Position numbers and translations under genes: made by a program | Assembly: GCA_032718475.1 (NCBI GenBank) | Contig: JAUCBJ010008272.1 | Span: 336 to 64,335, forward strand | Length of the DNA: 64,000 bases | Origin: Nemertoderma westbladi | Lineage: Eukaryota > Xenacoelomorpha > Nemertodermatida > Nemertodermatidae | Direction: 5' to 3' | Notes under the pieces: model-generated | What the model was told of the DNA's origin: nothing | Database searches by the model: none | What the model saw: the letters and a program-made list of their open reading frames with translations, nothing else | Shown here: one piece after another, positions 38,384 through 48,027 of the stretch | Numbering within the stretch: the stretch's first letter is position 1 | How the letters are laid out: every line of letters starts with the position of its first letter

Positions 38384-40020
38384 ATCTGCTATATGAGTTT
38401 ATCAATATTATAATGAGTTTATATTTAGGCTAGCGGGCGTCGCTGCCTACCCCTCTCTGCCACCGGACAGTGCAAGATCCTCAGCGCCAATGTACCGTCG
38501 TCGCTGTGTTTTCGCCAATGTAGTAGCTACACAACGACAACGATAACCGGCACAAGTCACTCCACTGTCCGTCCCAAAGGCTTAGATTTACTTCAGGTTC
38601 TTGCTGCAGAGTTAGGGCTACTTTCACAATTGCGACTCGCTACTGTAAACACACTTTAGTAGTAACATTCACCTATAAACGCACAAATTCCACACAACTG
38701 TCACAAATTGTACACATTCGGGCCATTTGTCCGTTAGTCAAGTGCCTTCCAGAATGCCACGTTATTATTATGTATCCTTGGATACTAGCAGTGTGCTATT
38801 TCTTCCCTATGCTATTCAATGGGGTAAGCTTTCTATTGTTCTTTTAACTCACTTCTAATTCTAGCGTGGTTGTTGCTATGGTGACATTATGGAAAGCTAG
38901 CGGTAGAATTAGGGTAATTCTCATGCATACAGATCTGGGATGCTATTTAATAGTAATTCTTTAATTGTCAATATCCCCTTTATACATGATTTTATGAATT
39001 TTATCGGCTATTGACTATATATTGGAGATTCTCGCACACTAATACACTTAATAGGGTGAATCTCCGCTCCCATGATCTATTAATTAATGGAATTTTGGGA
39101 ATGTTATAAATTGTATAAAAATTACAATTTATCAAATTCATTAAAATATGAATTTAAATTTATTCCCGTAAATTTTATTATTTAATATTAAATAGACACA
39201 ATTTTATTCCAGAACATGTTTGGGGACTAGGATCCTGAATTCTAAGAAATATGTCCTTTTAAGAGTATCGGTAAGTGCTACGATATCTTAATAGACTAGA
39301 ATTTTAAAGGATCTAAATTTTGACAGATTTTGTAAATATTAATAATTAATATTTAGGTTGGGCACCAGTTTATTCCAGAAGTTATCTGGGGACGTTAACC
39401 ACTGATTCTAGAATTTTGTCTTTCAAGTATATCGGTGGGTGCCGCGATATCTTAATCGACTAGAATTACAGATGGTCAAAAGGTTTAACAGATTTATTTT
39501 GCGTTTTACGCTACTGTTAAAGGGACATCACGCTACTATATGTATTATTTAATATACGGTATGAGAGCAATATCGCACGAAGCAATGTCAGTGAGAAGAG
39601 GCAAGTCGTTTCCAAGGTCTACCCAGAGCTTGGTTTAGCCGAGACACGGGGATCTGAATTTTGCATTCCTAATACTCTACTTACCAATAATACTTGAATA
39701 TAGTAGGAGCTTTATTGTACTTTAATAAGTACGGATATTTCATCTTACTGTAGTCACGTATTTATAATGTAATACGGACAGTAAGGAAAGAGAAAAATAA
39801 TTATCTCTCGCCGTCGCACTAAATATATAATATATAAGTAATTAAGTAATAAACACTAATATATATTGCACTAATCTACTAAATAATCGCTAAAATAACA
39901 TTCTACTAAATAAAATTAAAGAAAACGATTATAATAAAATTACATAATAATACATACATAAATATAAAATAATAAAAACAAATATAAAATAATATAGTCA
40001 CACACCCACTCCAGACGCTG
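38384..40020 (-). other. LTR-like and leader-like region between pol and ORF A
   Basis: On the minus strand there is a TATAAATACG near 39765, an AATAAA near 39712, and at 38496-38481 GGTACA followed by TTGGCGCTGA, which resembles an LTR end plus primer-binding site. Inside, an imperfect 165-bp tandem duplication spans 39200-39496 (both with TTATTCCAGAA and ACTAGAATT). These are the ordinary parts of an LTR and leader, but no second copy of this sequence was found elsewhere in the window, so the LTR call rests on motifs only. Confidence 0.4.
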
Positions 40021-40314
40021 TTACGTTGGGGAGTCCCTAGATGTTTGTTGGATTAGGGAGGTGGTCTTGGGAAGAGTATCTTGCCTTCCATAGTTTCCGG
40101 AGAGTTCTCTGTCTCTTTCCAGTAAACATAAACGACCAACTGGGCGATTGAGCTGCTGTGTCTCGAAGACAATTCCCGGTTTCTTAAAGTTACGTCGCAT
40201 GACGACGAGTTCTACCGATTGCACTAAACCATCATCCGAGATGTGAGTCTCGATGATACGACCACAATAAGGACCATGTCTCCAACGCTGACGTTTTCTT
40301 GTTGCGCAAACCAC
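40021..40314 (-). pseudogene. C-terminal tail of BEL/Pao integrase (DUF5641-like)
   Basis: Contains GRIIETHISDDGLVQSVEL, the block that in BEL/Pao Pol proteins follows the integrase core ('GRI......DG.vR.v.v'). It is out of frame with the preceding integrase ORF, and the usual connecting residues are missing, so the end of Pol is broken here by an indel of some tens of bases. Confidence 0.75.
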
Positions 40315-41213
40315 TTAGTTCGAAGTTGTAGCGTGGGCAGATAATGTTTTTCGAAATGGTCAGCGAAACGATGGGATAACAACTGCATAAGTTGCCAAGT
40401 TTGCTGGCAGTATCCGTCTCCGTCTGTGATTTCCGATCGTGGGAGCATGGCTACAGGTTTCTTCAGTAGGAAGTGCGCGGGTGTTAGCGCTTCCAGGGAA
40501 TCGGGACTCGATGAGACTGGCATAAGCGGTCTCTCGTTGAGATAGGCGGCGATTTCCTCCATTAACGTCCGCAAAAGTTCATCGGTGAGATACGCGCGGC
40601 ACGGCACTATAAAGTGAAATGCGGTCTTCACGCTCCTGATTAATCTCTCCCAACTTCCTCCCCACCAAGGGGCGTCGGCAGCGTTGAAGGTCCAGCTAGA
40701 CGCTGTTACCCTTAGCTGATCGTCCACCTGTCTTTGGTTCCAATCTTTGACGTAAGCCTTGATTTCATTGTTGGCACCAATGAAGTTTGTTCCCTTATCA
40801 GATCTCATCGTGTTACTAGTTCCAAAGCGAGCGATCTGTCGTCGTAAGCTCAATAGGAAGCTGTTGGTAGATAAATCGTTCACCATATCGAGATGGATAG
40901 CTCTACAAGTCATACAAACAAAGATGACACACCATCTCTTGACTATAGTCCTAGCACGATATACTTCAATAGGGCCAAATAAATCTACACCGGTATTAGT
41001 AAAGGGTGGTTCATAGAAGCTTACTCGTTCCCTAGGTAATTCTGCCTCTCGCTGTGTTAAAGGCCTACTGAATGCTTTCCTACAGGGTATGCAGTTCCTA
41101 AGAACTTGGTTCAGAGCTCTACGGGGTTTATAAAAATAATAGCGAGTTCGAATTTCGCTAAGAACTCGTTCTCTGCCAGCATGATAAAGTTTGCTGTGAA
41201 CATCTACAATCAT
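40224..41213 (-). pseudogene. BEL/Pao integrase domain, separated from pol by stops
   Basis: A 329-codon frame with a zinc-binding HHCC (His6, His11, Cys41, Cys44) and the catalytic triad: Asp77 in GVDLFGPI, Asp139 in RSDKGTNF and Glu189 in GGSWERLI. These are typical of BEL/Pao integrases, which insert the cDNA copy into chromosomes. All three acidic residues are intact. The frame is cut off from the RT/RNase H ORF by 240 bases holding stops and a frameshift, and its own C-terminus is frameshifted near 40260. Confidence 0.85.
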
Positions 41214-41451
41214 CTTGATTTATATTTCAAGATTTCTAATGAGTATGGGAAACTTAGTGTCAAAGGATAATGGAGCATTAGTTAACCTTCCCCCAACACG
41301 TATTAACCCATCTATCATTGTGCTAGAGAAACGATCCCTTAAGCGCATCCTGTGGATTTCTCAACAACAGGAAATACTTATCGGAATCCTCATAGCATTG
41401 CAGGAGTCTCAGCATCTGCTTATTGGTTTCTTCATGCTCCTGATAACTGAT
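41214..41451 (-). pseudogene. Disrupted linker between RNase H and integrase
   Basis: In-frame TAG at 41454-41452 ends the main Pol frame. The following minus-strand bases still encode family-like sequence in two frames, including GLIRVGGRL, which normally precedes the integrase zinc finger. At least one frameshift and one further stop lie before 41213. Decay or assembly error are both possible. Confidence 0.7.
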
Positions 41452-44400
41452 CTACTCCTTCAGAAACCTGTCGGATATCTTATATTTGAGAAGATCTTTA
41501 ACAACATGGACCTGCACAGATGTCAGTAGAGCGGTATCACTATTGGTCATCGTCCTGGAGTAGTGATGATGAAAACATCGCTTTAAATATGTAACGGCCT
41601 TACAGAGCCGATTCCAGGAACTGTAGTGATATATCGCTCTCTGCAGGAGAGGTGAGAGTCCTTGCGAGACGTCTGGTATTCCAGATTTCCAATCCTTCTC
41701 TCTGATTTCCACAACAGACTTATTTGTGGCTGTGGGTTTCGGATCCAAAGCGTCGTCTCCGGAAGTGTGTAGTACAGACAGATCTACCACGGGTTTAAAT
41801 AACTTCGATTTACTCGCCCGAGTTTTAGGTTTGACTTTCTCCGCTCCCTTGGCCTGTCTAATCTCCGCTGTAGTAAGATGAGGAGGCCATTCTTCCTCTT
41901 CTTTGCTTAGGAAGTCGGGTCCACCTAACCAGTCTGGAGTATCTATCAGTTCTTGTGGAGTTGCTCCCCTGGAGGCGATGTCTGCTGGATTAATCGTTCC
42001 GGGGCAATGTCTCCATTGATCCATCTTCGTACGACTAAGTATAATGGCTACTCTTTTGGTAACGAAGACGCTGAACTGACAGACTTCATTGGTTATATAC
42101 TCCAACACGAGTAGAGCATCGGTCCAATAGACAGTTTTCTCCAGTGGATATTCGATCTGTTCTGTTACATTTCGGCCGATGGTTGTAGCGTATAAAGCTG
42201 CCTTTAACTCCGCTCGAGGGACTTTCAACTTGTTGTTTATCAATGCCTTAGAGGTAACCAAAGCGACTTTGATTCCATCCGGAGTTTCAACTCTCAGGTA
42301 GGCTACTATACCTATTCCGATATCGCTGGCGTCTCCAAACACATGGAGTTGATAGGAATACGTAGGGAGAACATGACCAAAATATGAACGGGAAATTATA
42401 AAGTTCTCGATGGCTGGTAGAGAATCTTCCCATTTCATCCACTTCTTTAATAGTTCTCCCTTAAGTGGATCGTCCCATGAGTGGTTTTCAAGCCACATTT
42501 GTTGTACTAAACTCCGAGCAATCAATATAACTGGGCTAATAAATCCCAATGGATCGAAATAAGTGCTCAGGATACTTAAACAAATCCGTTTAGTCCGAAC
42601 TGGATTATCTCGCTGTTTGAGCTGAAATAACAGGATATCTCTCTCTGTGTCCCATTTCAAACCAAGTGTTTTGGTTTCTGGAAGATCGTCTTTCATTAGG
42701 TCTAGATCTTTCGCTCCTCGATCTTCTACCGGGATCGATTCCAGAAACTCACGGGAGTTGCTGGTGAATTTAGTTAATCGAAATCCACCTCTTTTTAAGC
42801 ACTCTACCGTTCCTTTGGCGACATCAATGGCTTCTTCCACCGATGGAAGGGACTTTAAATTGTCGTCCATGTATATATCCCGTTTGATGTTGTCGATCAC
42901 CTCTTTTGAGAAGGCGTCCCGGTTGTCATCAGCAGTGGTGCGCACCACTGAGCAGGCGTTTGAAGGGCTTGAGATGATCCCAAAGGCCTGGATGGTCATC
43001 CAATACTCCACCAGTTTCTGGTTGAGGTCTCCTTCCGGCCACCACAGAAATCGTAGGCTATCTCGATCCCTATCCAGCGCCTTGACTTGTAAGAACATGC
43101 CATCTATATCGGAGGCGAAAGCGATCGAATATTGTCGTAATCTTAAGAGTATTCCCAACAAGGATTGGAGTAAGTTGGGTCCTGGTAACAACTCGGAATT
43201 AAGGGATTGGCCCATGTAGAGGGCGGAGCCGTCAAATACTACCCTTACTTCATGGGGTTTACCGGGTTTGGGAACGTAATGATGTGTTAAATAGTACGTT
43301 CTCTCAGTTATAGGTGTTTCTTCCGGTACTCGCTCCGCATATCCCTTGTTAATAAATTTCTTCAACTGAGTCTGATACATTTCTTTAGCTGAAGCATTTG
43401 CCGTGAGGCGTCGATGTAGTTGAGCAATTCTTTTCTCCGCCAAGGGTCGGTTGTTTATGAATTTTGGTTCTCGCTTTCGGAATGTTAGACCGATTTCATA
43501 TCTACCTTGATCTTTAAGAAAACATGTAGTTGTCTCCTGGATCTGCTTGGCTCTTTCTTCTTCTACCGATAGGGTCTTATCGTAGGAATTGGGCTCTACA
43601 GCCTCTTGAGTAAAGAATCGTACGGCGTGTTCATCCCGAGTCTTCGCGTTATAGCGCTCGATTACGTCATTCAGTTCGTCGTTATAGTCGACTTGTCCTG
43701 ATGGACGAATGAGTTGACATAGGTTCACTTGGTTTTGCCAAGTCTCGTTTTCCGTAAGGAGATCGATGGTATTCTCCTCGTCGAAGAGTTGGTGGATATC
43801 GTCATTATCTGAGGAGTATGGTGTTCCCTCAGTTGGGTCATCTACCTCACTGCTCTCCACTTCCCATTCACTTACTTGATATACCTGTTCTTTTGGTAAC
43901 CTTTCCATGAGAGTTCTACGGGAAGGGCCAGTAAAGTACCAACCCACTCTAGTTCTTCCCGCATAGGCTTGTAGTGGTTGCGGTTGAGCAGGCCGTTTCT
44001 CCAATGTCTCAAGCGCCTCATGCGCATTTTGGCCGATGAGTATTTGTACTCCAGGGTAATCTGTGTTGAATCTAGGTATATTAAGCCGCTGGGTGAAATC
44101 GTCCTCATCCCAGTTATAAGGTTCTACTTGGCTGGTAGCGAAGTTCTTTATCGCCACCATTTTTACTGACCTTATGCTGTATTCTCCTAGTTCATCCTGG
44201 GGGGTGGACAACGCACCTACATAATAATCCGCTATTACTGTAGATTTCCAAACCTGCATAATTCCTGACATGTTTAACTTAGTTCGGAATTTGGGTTGTC
44301 CAGCAAAGATGTCTTCAGCTAGTTCTTTGTCGATGAATGTTCCTGTGCTACCGGAGTCAAGGAGGGCGTTCACTATATAACTCCTTTCAGGTCTGTGGAC

Positions 44401-47400
44401 CCTCAACTGCACTACGGGAAATTCTCGGATTCCTACATTGGAAGTTGTTGCTTTCCAAGATGGTTGTCGGTCAGAAGCAGTTAGGGGGAGCTCGCTGTCG
44501 GTGTCCTTTTCATACGTAAGTGCTCGATACACTGCGGTATTTATCTGGTAACAGGATTCGTTTTCGTCGGAGAATTCGTCTGTATAGAATCCTTCCATCT
44601 CAGAACTTTGGTCAGTGTCATTCACACCACTGAATTGGACATGTAGTTCGGACTCACTTACCTGACTCGGGCTGTTTCGCTCGAATTCAGTGTGCAACAA
44701 GATATGATGTTTCGCACCGCACTTTGCACACCTTGCGTCGGAGTAACAGGTTCGCCGTTGGTGTCCTTGTCTGAGGCAATTATAACACAACCGCTTATCC
44801 CACATGACTTCACGTCTATCCTTTAATGATTTCTTTAGGAATTCATCACACACATTCAAACGGTGGGGCCCGTCACACAGCGCACATTTCGGTTTGATGT
44901 TACTTACCTTATTTTGAGTAACGTTGTGTACACTCGTTCTTTCTTCGGGCTTTCTTACATGAATTCTCTTAGGAGACGTAGGAGGAGTTTTTCTTACCTG
45001 TTCTCTCCTGTCATTGGTTCGAGACTTGAATTTACTTACGTCTTTAGGCGTTTTGTTGACATAATAAGATCTTTCAGTGTCTTTCCCGCTGTCTTCTTCT
45101 TGAGAAGCCTGGCTTTCGCCGTCGTCGGTATAACACACTGGTGTTACCTTTCTCCTAGAAACGGGTTTCTCACTTACCTTGTTTTCCGGTGTCTTCTCTC
45201 TGGACTGCTTTAGGAGCTGTAATTTCACTTCTCCATCTAAGAATGACATGAGATCAGCCATGGTAGGGTCTCGTCGTTGTTGTTCCATCATATATAACAC
45301 TTTCTTATCCCAGCGTGTACCTACTCCACCCTTCGGTAAAGTAGAGGCCACGGCTCCAATAACCATAGAACTCTGATATTCATGAGACTTACCTAGCCAA
45401 TCTAATTGTCTACAGATCTCCTGAATCTCATCGGAAAACTCTATAATCCCGCTGCTAATGAACTTTCGGGGGGCTACCAATTTTGCATACAAATACCTAG
45501 CTATGTTATTCCTATTACCATACCTGATGTTTAGGTTATCCCAAACTTGTCTTAGTCCATCTGGATGTCCAATAAACTTTAACGCCATTAACTTGGGAGA
45601 TCCTTCCAAGCACTCGATGAGGAATCTAAGTTTCTCTCCGTTAGATAACACAGAGTTCTGTATGTTATCCTTGTAATATTCATTAAAAGGTAACCATTTC
45701 ATCTCATCTCCATTAAACTTGACGATCTCTCCCACCTTTACCGCTTGACGGGCTTCGGTTCTAGCCATTTGACGCGTAAAACTTTCTTGGGCCATCGTAT
45801 TATTTAATATCGAGTTATCAGTATATAAATTTCTCGGATTATGATCAGGTCTATATGGAATATCATTGTCAACAGGTTTATAATTACCCTTAATAGGGTT
45901 TACTATAGGAGTTTCTACTTCACTAGCAGTATAGATGCGTGTAGGCTCCACACCTTGCGCATGAAATACTTCAGACCTAACAGGTTGACACATTGTTACC
46001 GGGGTTGGTGGTATACCCTTTTGTATATTTACTAATTTATCACGTTCTAACGCGATATTCTGCTGCACTTCTTGCAACTCTAACCTACTTTCCCTTGCTG
46101 TTCCCTTGAACTGCTGAACAGTTCCTTCCATCTCCCGGACCTGCTGAGAGGAGCACTGGCGGTGTTCCCTCAGCTGCCCGAGCAGGAGACCCATCTCCCG
46201 TCGTCCCTCAGCTACCCACTCGACCGCTGAAGCGGGAGTCACCAACGTAGTAGCGGGCGAGCGAGAGACGACGGGCGATAAATTCTTGATCTCTCGCTCG
46301 GCGTCCAGGACGGGTTCGGACTCGGGAACAGTCCTACAGGGCACAGGTAGTTTAGTACTGTGCAAAGGGAATTTAGAGGTAGGTTCTGGGAGTACAGGTG
46401 TCTCTATCACCGAAGGGGTGGCTTCGAGAACAGGCCTAATTATTTCAGGCTCATCTACTATAGTAGGGAGTCTTTCTATTTTAATTATTTGGTCTGTGGG
46501 TTCTGTACTACCTAAGTCTGTGTTAGTTAGTTGCCTTCTAACAGCTGGGGGTAAATTAGGCAATTTCTGACGGTGGGACATTCTTCTACGTCTGCTTAGA
46601 TGAGATCTATTTCCTCCGCCTTCAGGATCGGTGGTATCGCCTTCATCAGATGATGTATATCCCTGTCTTTTGGGAGTAGATCGACTCATCATCTGCATTT
46701 GACTAGCTGTTAACTGTTTATTTATGCGGTCTTGATTCTCTTGAATATTTTCCAACTCTAGTTGGGTGGTCTCTTCAGATGCTCTTCGTTCTGCTTCTGC
46801 CACGGCTCGCTTTCTTTCCGCTTCTGCCTCTGCTGCTGCCGCTGCTGCTATCTTTCTGTCTTCTATACGTTTTTTCTTTACTTGTTCTTCTTGGACTCTA
46901 GCGATGCGGAGGTGTTCATCAAATTTAGCTTGGTTCGCAGCTATCATATCCGCATCGATTGCGTCCAACACAAGCATGGCTCCTTCACTATTAGGGCGAA
47001 GTCCAGACAGCCGTCTCCTCAACTCTTCGTCACCTACAAATCGTTGATAGTCTGACAGATAGATGTCAATAGCATCCCTCTTATGAGGTTTTTCTGCTGT
47101 CACTTCACTTTCCACTTGGGAAAAGGTAGCATCTGTTGATTCTCCATGGGTTGAGCGCTCAGCCAACTGAGATTTCCACGGGGCAGTTCTTTGAACTTTG
47201 AGACTCACCCGCTGAAACCAAGTCTTTACGGCAACTTGCAACGACGTGTCTTGTCTTCTTTTCGAAGCCTCCTCAAAGGCCGATAAGATTAGTCTGATTC
47301 TTAGAATTCTTTCTCTAACTTGATAAAGCAGCTCTCCCTGCTCTTGAGGTCCTTGGGGTTGTCGAAACAGTTGTTCCTCTAATCGCTCCATAGAGCTGAA

Positions 47401-48027
47401 GAATCCCTGTACGTATCCTGCTGCCAACCTCTTCCACACAGCTGGATCGCTGGTTTCTTTTGCCACTCCCATCCTGTGTATGTCCTCCCAGGCAGCTTCC
47501 GATAAGTCAAACGGGAGTCCGGGTCCGGGGAAGTTCCATTGCGACTCGACAATAGACTTCAGTTCTTCCCTTGTGTATCCCGCATAACTATCCTTGGTCG
47601 ATCGCTTACTTCTCGCCCAATCAATCTGGTGTTCCTCCACCGCAATCAATACCCTAGTGAGAATGTCTGCAGGAAGTATGAGAAGGGGATCCGAATAAAC
47701 CGCATCTGCCATCTTTGCTCCGCGCTCGGGTGTCAGCTCTACAGTATCCGCACTACTGGAGCTGTCGGGCCTTTGAGAAATAAGTTCTCGGCTCGAGTGT
47801 TGCTGCTGTTCCGCTGCTTCTTGGTCTCGCTTGACTTGAGCTCGAGTGCCTATGATAGACCTACGGTGTTGGACTAGCCTAGGGTCTGATACTACTACTG
47901 GAGGGATGATCTTTCTTACAGTAGGAGGTGAGTTGAACTTCGGTCTCACACGTTCCACACTCCTGTCTGGGTCACAGATGGTTGTATCTAGGAGACTGTC
48001 TGACAGGTTTTGCTTCGTTTCAGACAT
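41452..48027 (-). CDS. BEL/Pao retrotransposon Gag-Pol (to RNase H), 2191 codons
   Basis: Domains in order: an N-terminal region with charged Ala/Glu/Arg coiled coil at about 372-420; the DUF1759-type Gag core about 769-912; three Cys/His knuckles about 1047-1105 (including CYNCLRQGHQRRTC); an aspartic protease-like DUF1758 with DSGSTGTFID near 1222; reverse transcriptase about 1570-1760 with FASDIDGMF and the catalytic YMDD near 1719; and a Peptidase_A17/RNase H region with FGDASDIGIG near 1895, WTDALLVL and NPADIASRG near 2015. The element copies RNA into cDNA in virus-like particles. The frame is open through RNase H, but the integrase is detached, so this copy is probably defective. The roughly 750-residue region before DUF1759 is longer than usual for the family. 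No matching LTR pair was found. Confidence 0.93.
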   Translation of the reverse strand: MSETKQNLSDSLLDTTICDPDRSVERVRPKFNSPPTVRKIIPPVVVSDPRLVQHRRSIIGTRAQVKRDQEAAEQQQHSSRELISQRPDSSSSADTVELTPERGAKMADAVYSDPLLILPADILTRVLIAVEEHQIDWARSKRSTKDSYAGYTREELKSIVESQWNFPGPGLPFDLSEAAWEDIHRMGVAKETSDPAVWKRLAAGYVQGFFSSMERLEEQLFRQPQGPQEQGELLYQVRERILRIRLILSAFEEASKRRQDTSLQVAVKTWFQRVSLKVQRTAPWKSQLAERSTHGESTDATFSQVESEVTAEKPHKRDAIDIYLSDYQRFVGDEELRRRLSGLRPNSEGAMLVLDAIDADMIAANQAKFDEHLRIARVQEEQVKKKRIEDRKIAAAAAAEAEAERKRAVAEAERRASEETTQLELENIQENQDRINKQLTASQMQMMSRSTPKRQGYTSSDEGDTTDPEGGGNRSHLSRRRRMSHRQKLPNLPPAVRRQLTNTDLGSTEPTDQIIKIERLPTIVDEPEIIRPVLEATPSVIETPVLPEPTSKFPLHSTKLPVPCRTVPESEPVLDAEREIKNLSPVVSRSPATTLVTPASAVEWVAEGRREMGLLLGQLREHRQCSSQQVREMEGTVQQFKGTARESRLELQEVQQNIALERDKLVNIQKGIPPTPVTMCQPVRSEVFHAQGVEPTRIYTASEVETPIVNPIKGNYKPVDNDIPYRPDHNPRNLYTDNSILNNTMAQESFTRQMARTEARQAVKVGEIVKFNGDEMKWLPFNEYYKDNIQNSVLSNGEKLRFLIECLEGSPKLMALKFIGHPDGLRQVWDNLNIRYGNRNNIARYLYAKLVAPRKFISSGIIEFSDEIQEICRQLDWLGKSHEYQSSMVIGAVASTLPKGGVGTRWDKKVLYMMEQQRRDPTMADLMSFLDGEVKLQLLKQSREKTPENKVSEKPVSRRKVTPVCYTDDGESQASQEEDSGKDTERSYYVNKTPKDVSKFKSRTNDRREQVRKTPPTSPKRIHVRKPEERTSVHNVTQNKVSNIKPKCALCDGPHRLNVCDEFLKKSLKDRREVMWDKRLCYNCLRQGHQRRTCYSDARCAKCGAKHHILLHTEFERNSPSQVSESELHVQFSGVNDTDQSSEMEGFYTDEFSDENESCYQINTAVYRALTYEKDTDSELPLTASDRQPSWKATTSNVGIREFPVVQLRVHRPERSYIVNALLDSGSTGTFIDKELAEDIFAGQPKFRTKLNMSGIMQVWKSTVIADYYVGALSTPQDELGEYSIRSVKMVAIKNFATSQVEPYNWDEDDFTQRLNIPRFNTDYPGVQILIGQNAHEALETLEKRPAQPQPLQAYAGRTRVGWYFTGPSRRTLMERLPKEQVYQVSEWEVESSEVDDPTEGTPYSSDNDDIHQLFDEENTIDLLTENETWQNQVNLCQLIRPSGQVDYNDELNDVIERYNAKTRDEHAVRFFTQEAVEPNSYDKTLSVEEERAKQIQETTTCFLKDQGRYEIGLTFRKREPKFINNRPLAEKRIAQLHRRLTANASAKEMYQTQLKKFINKGYAERVPEETPITERTYYLTHHYVPKPGKPHEVRVVFDGSALYMGQSLNSELLPGPNLLQSLLGILLRLRQYSIAFASDIDGMFLQVKALDRDRDSLRFLWWPEGDLNQKLVEYWMTIQAFGIISSPSNACSVVRTTADDNRDAFSKEVIDNIKRDIYMDDNLKSLPSVEEAIDVAKGTVECLKRGGFRLTKFTSNSREFLESIPVEDRGAKDLDLMKDDLPETKTLGLKWDTERDILLFQLKQRDNPVRTKRICLSILSTYFDPLGFISPVILIARSLVQQMWLENHSWDDPLKGELLKKWMKWEDSLPAIENFIISRSYFGHVLPTYSYQLHVFGDASDIGIGIVAYLRVETPDGIKVALVTSKALINNKLKVPRAELKAALYATTIGRNVTEQIEYPLEKTVYWTDALLVLEYITNEVCQFSVFVTKRVAIILSRTKMDQWRHCPGTINPADIASRGATPQELIDTPDWLGGPDFLSKEEEEWPPHLTTAEIRQAKGAEKVKPKTRASKSKLFKPVVDLSVLHTSGDDALDPKPTATNKSVVEIREKDWKSGIPDVSQGLSPLLQRAIYHYSSWNRLCKAVTYLKRCFHHHYSRTMTNSDTALLTSVQVHVVKDLLKYKISDRFLKE

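Noticed and set aside
46762-47055. Plus-strand frames opposite gag-pol (including Cys/Ser-rich ones)
   Set aside because: Complement of the Ala/Glu/Arg-rich coiled-coil codons of the minus-strand ORF.
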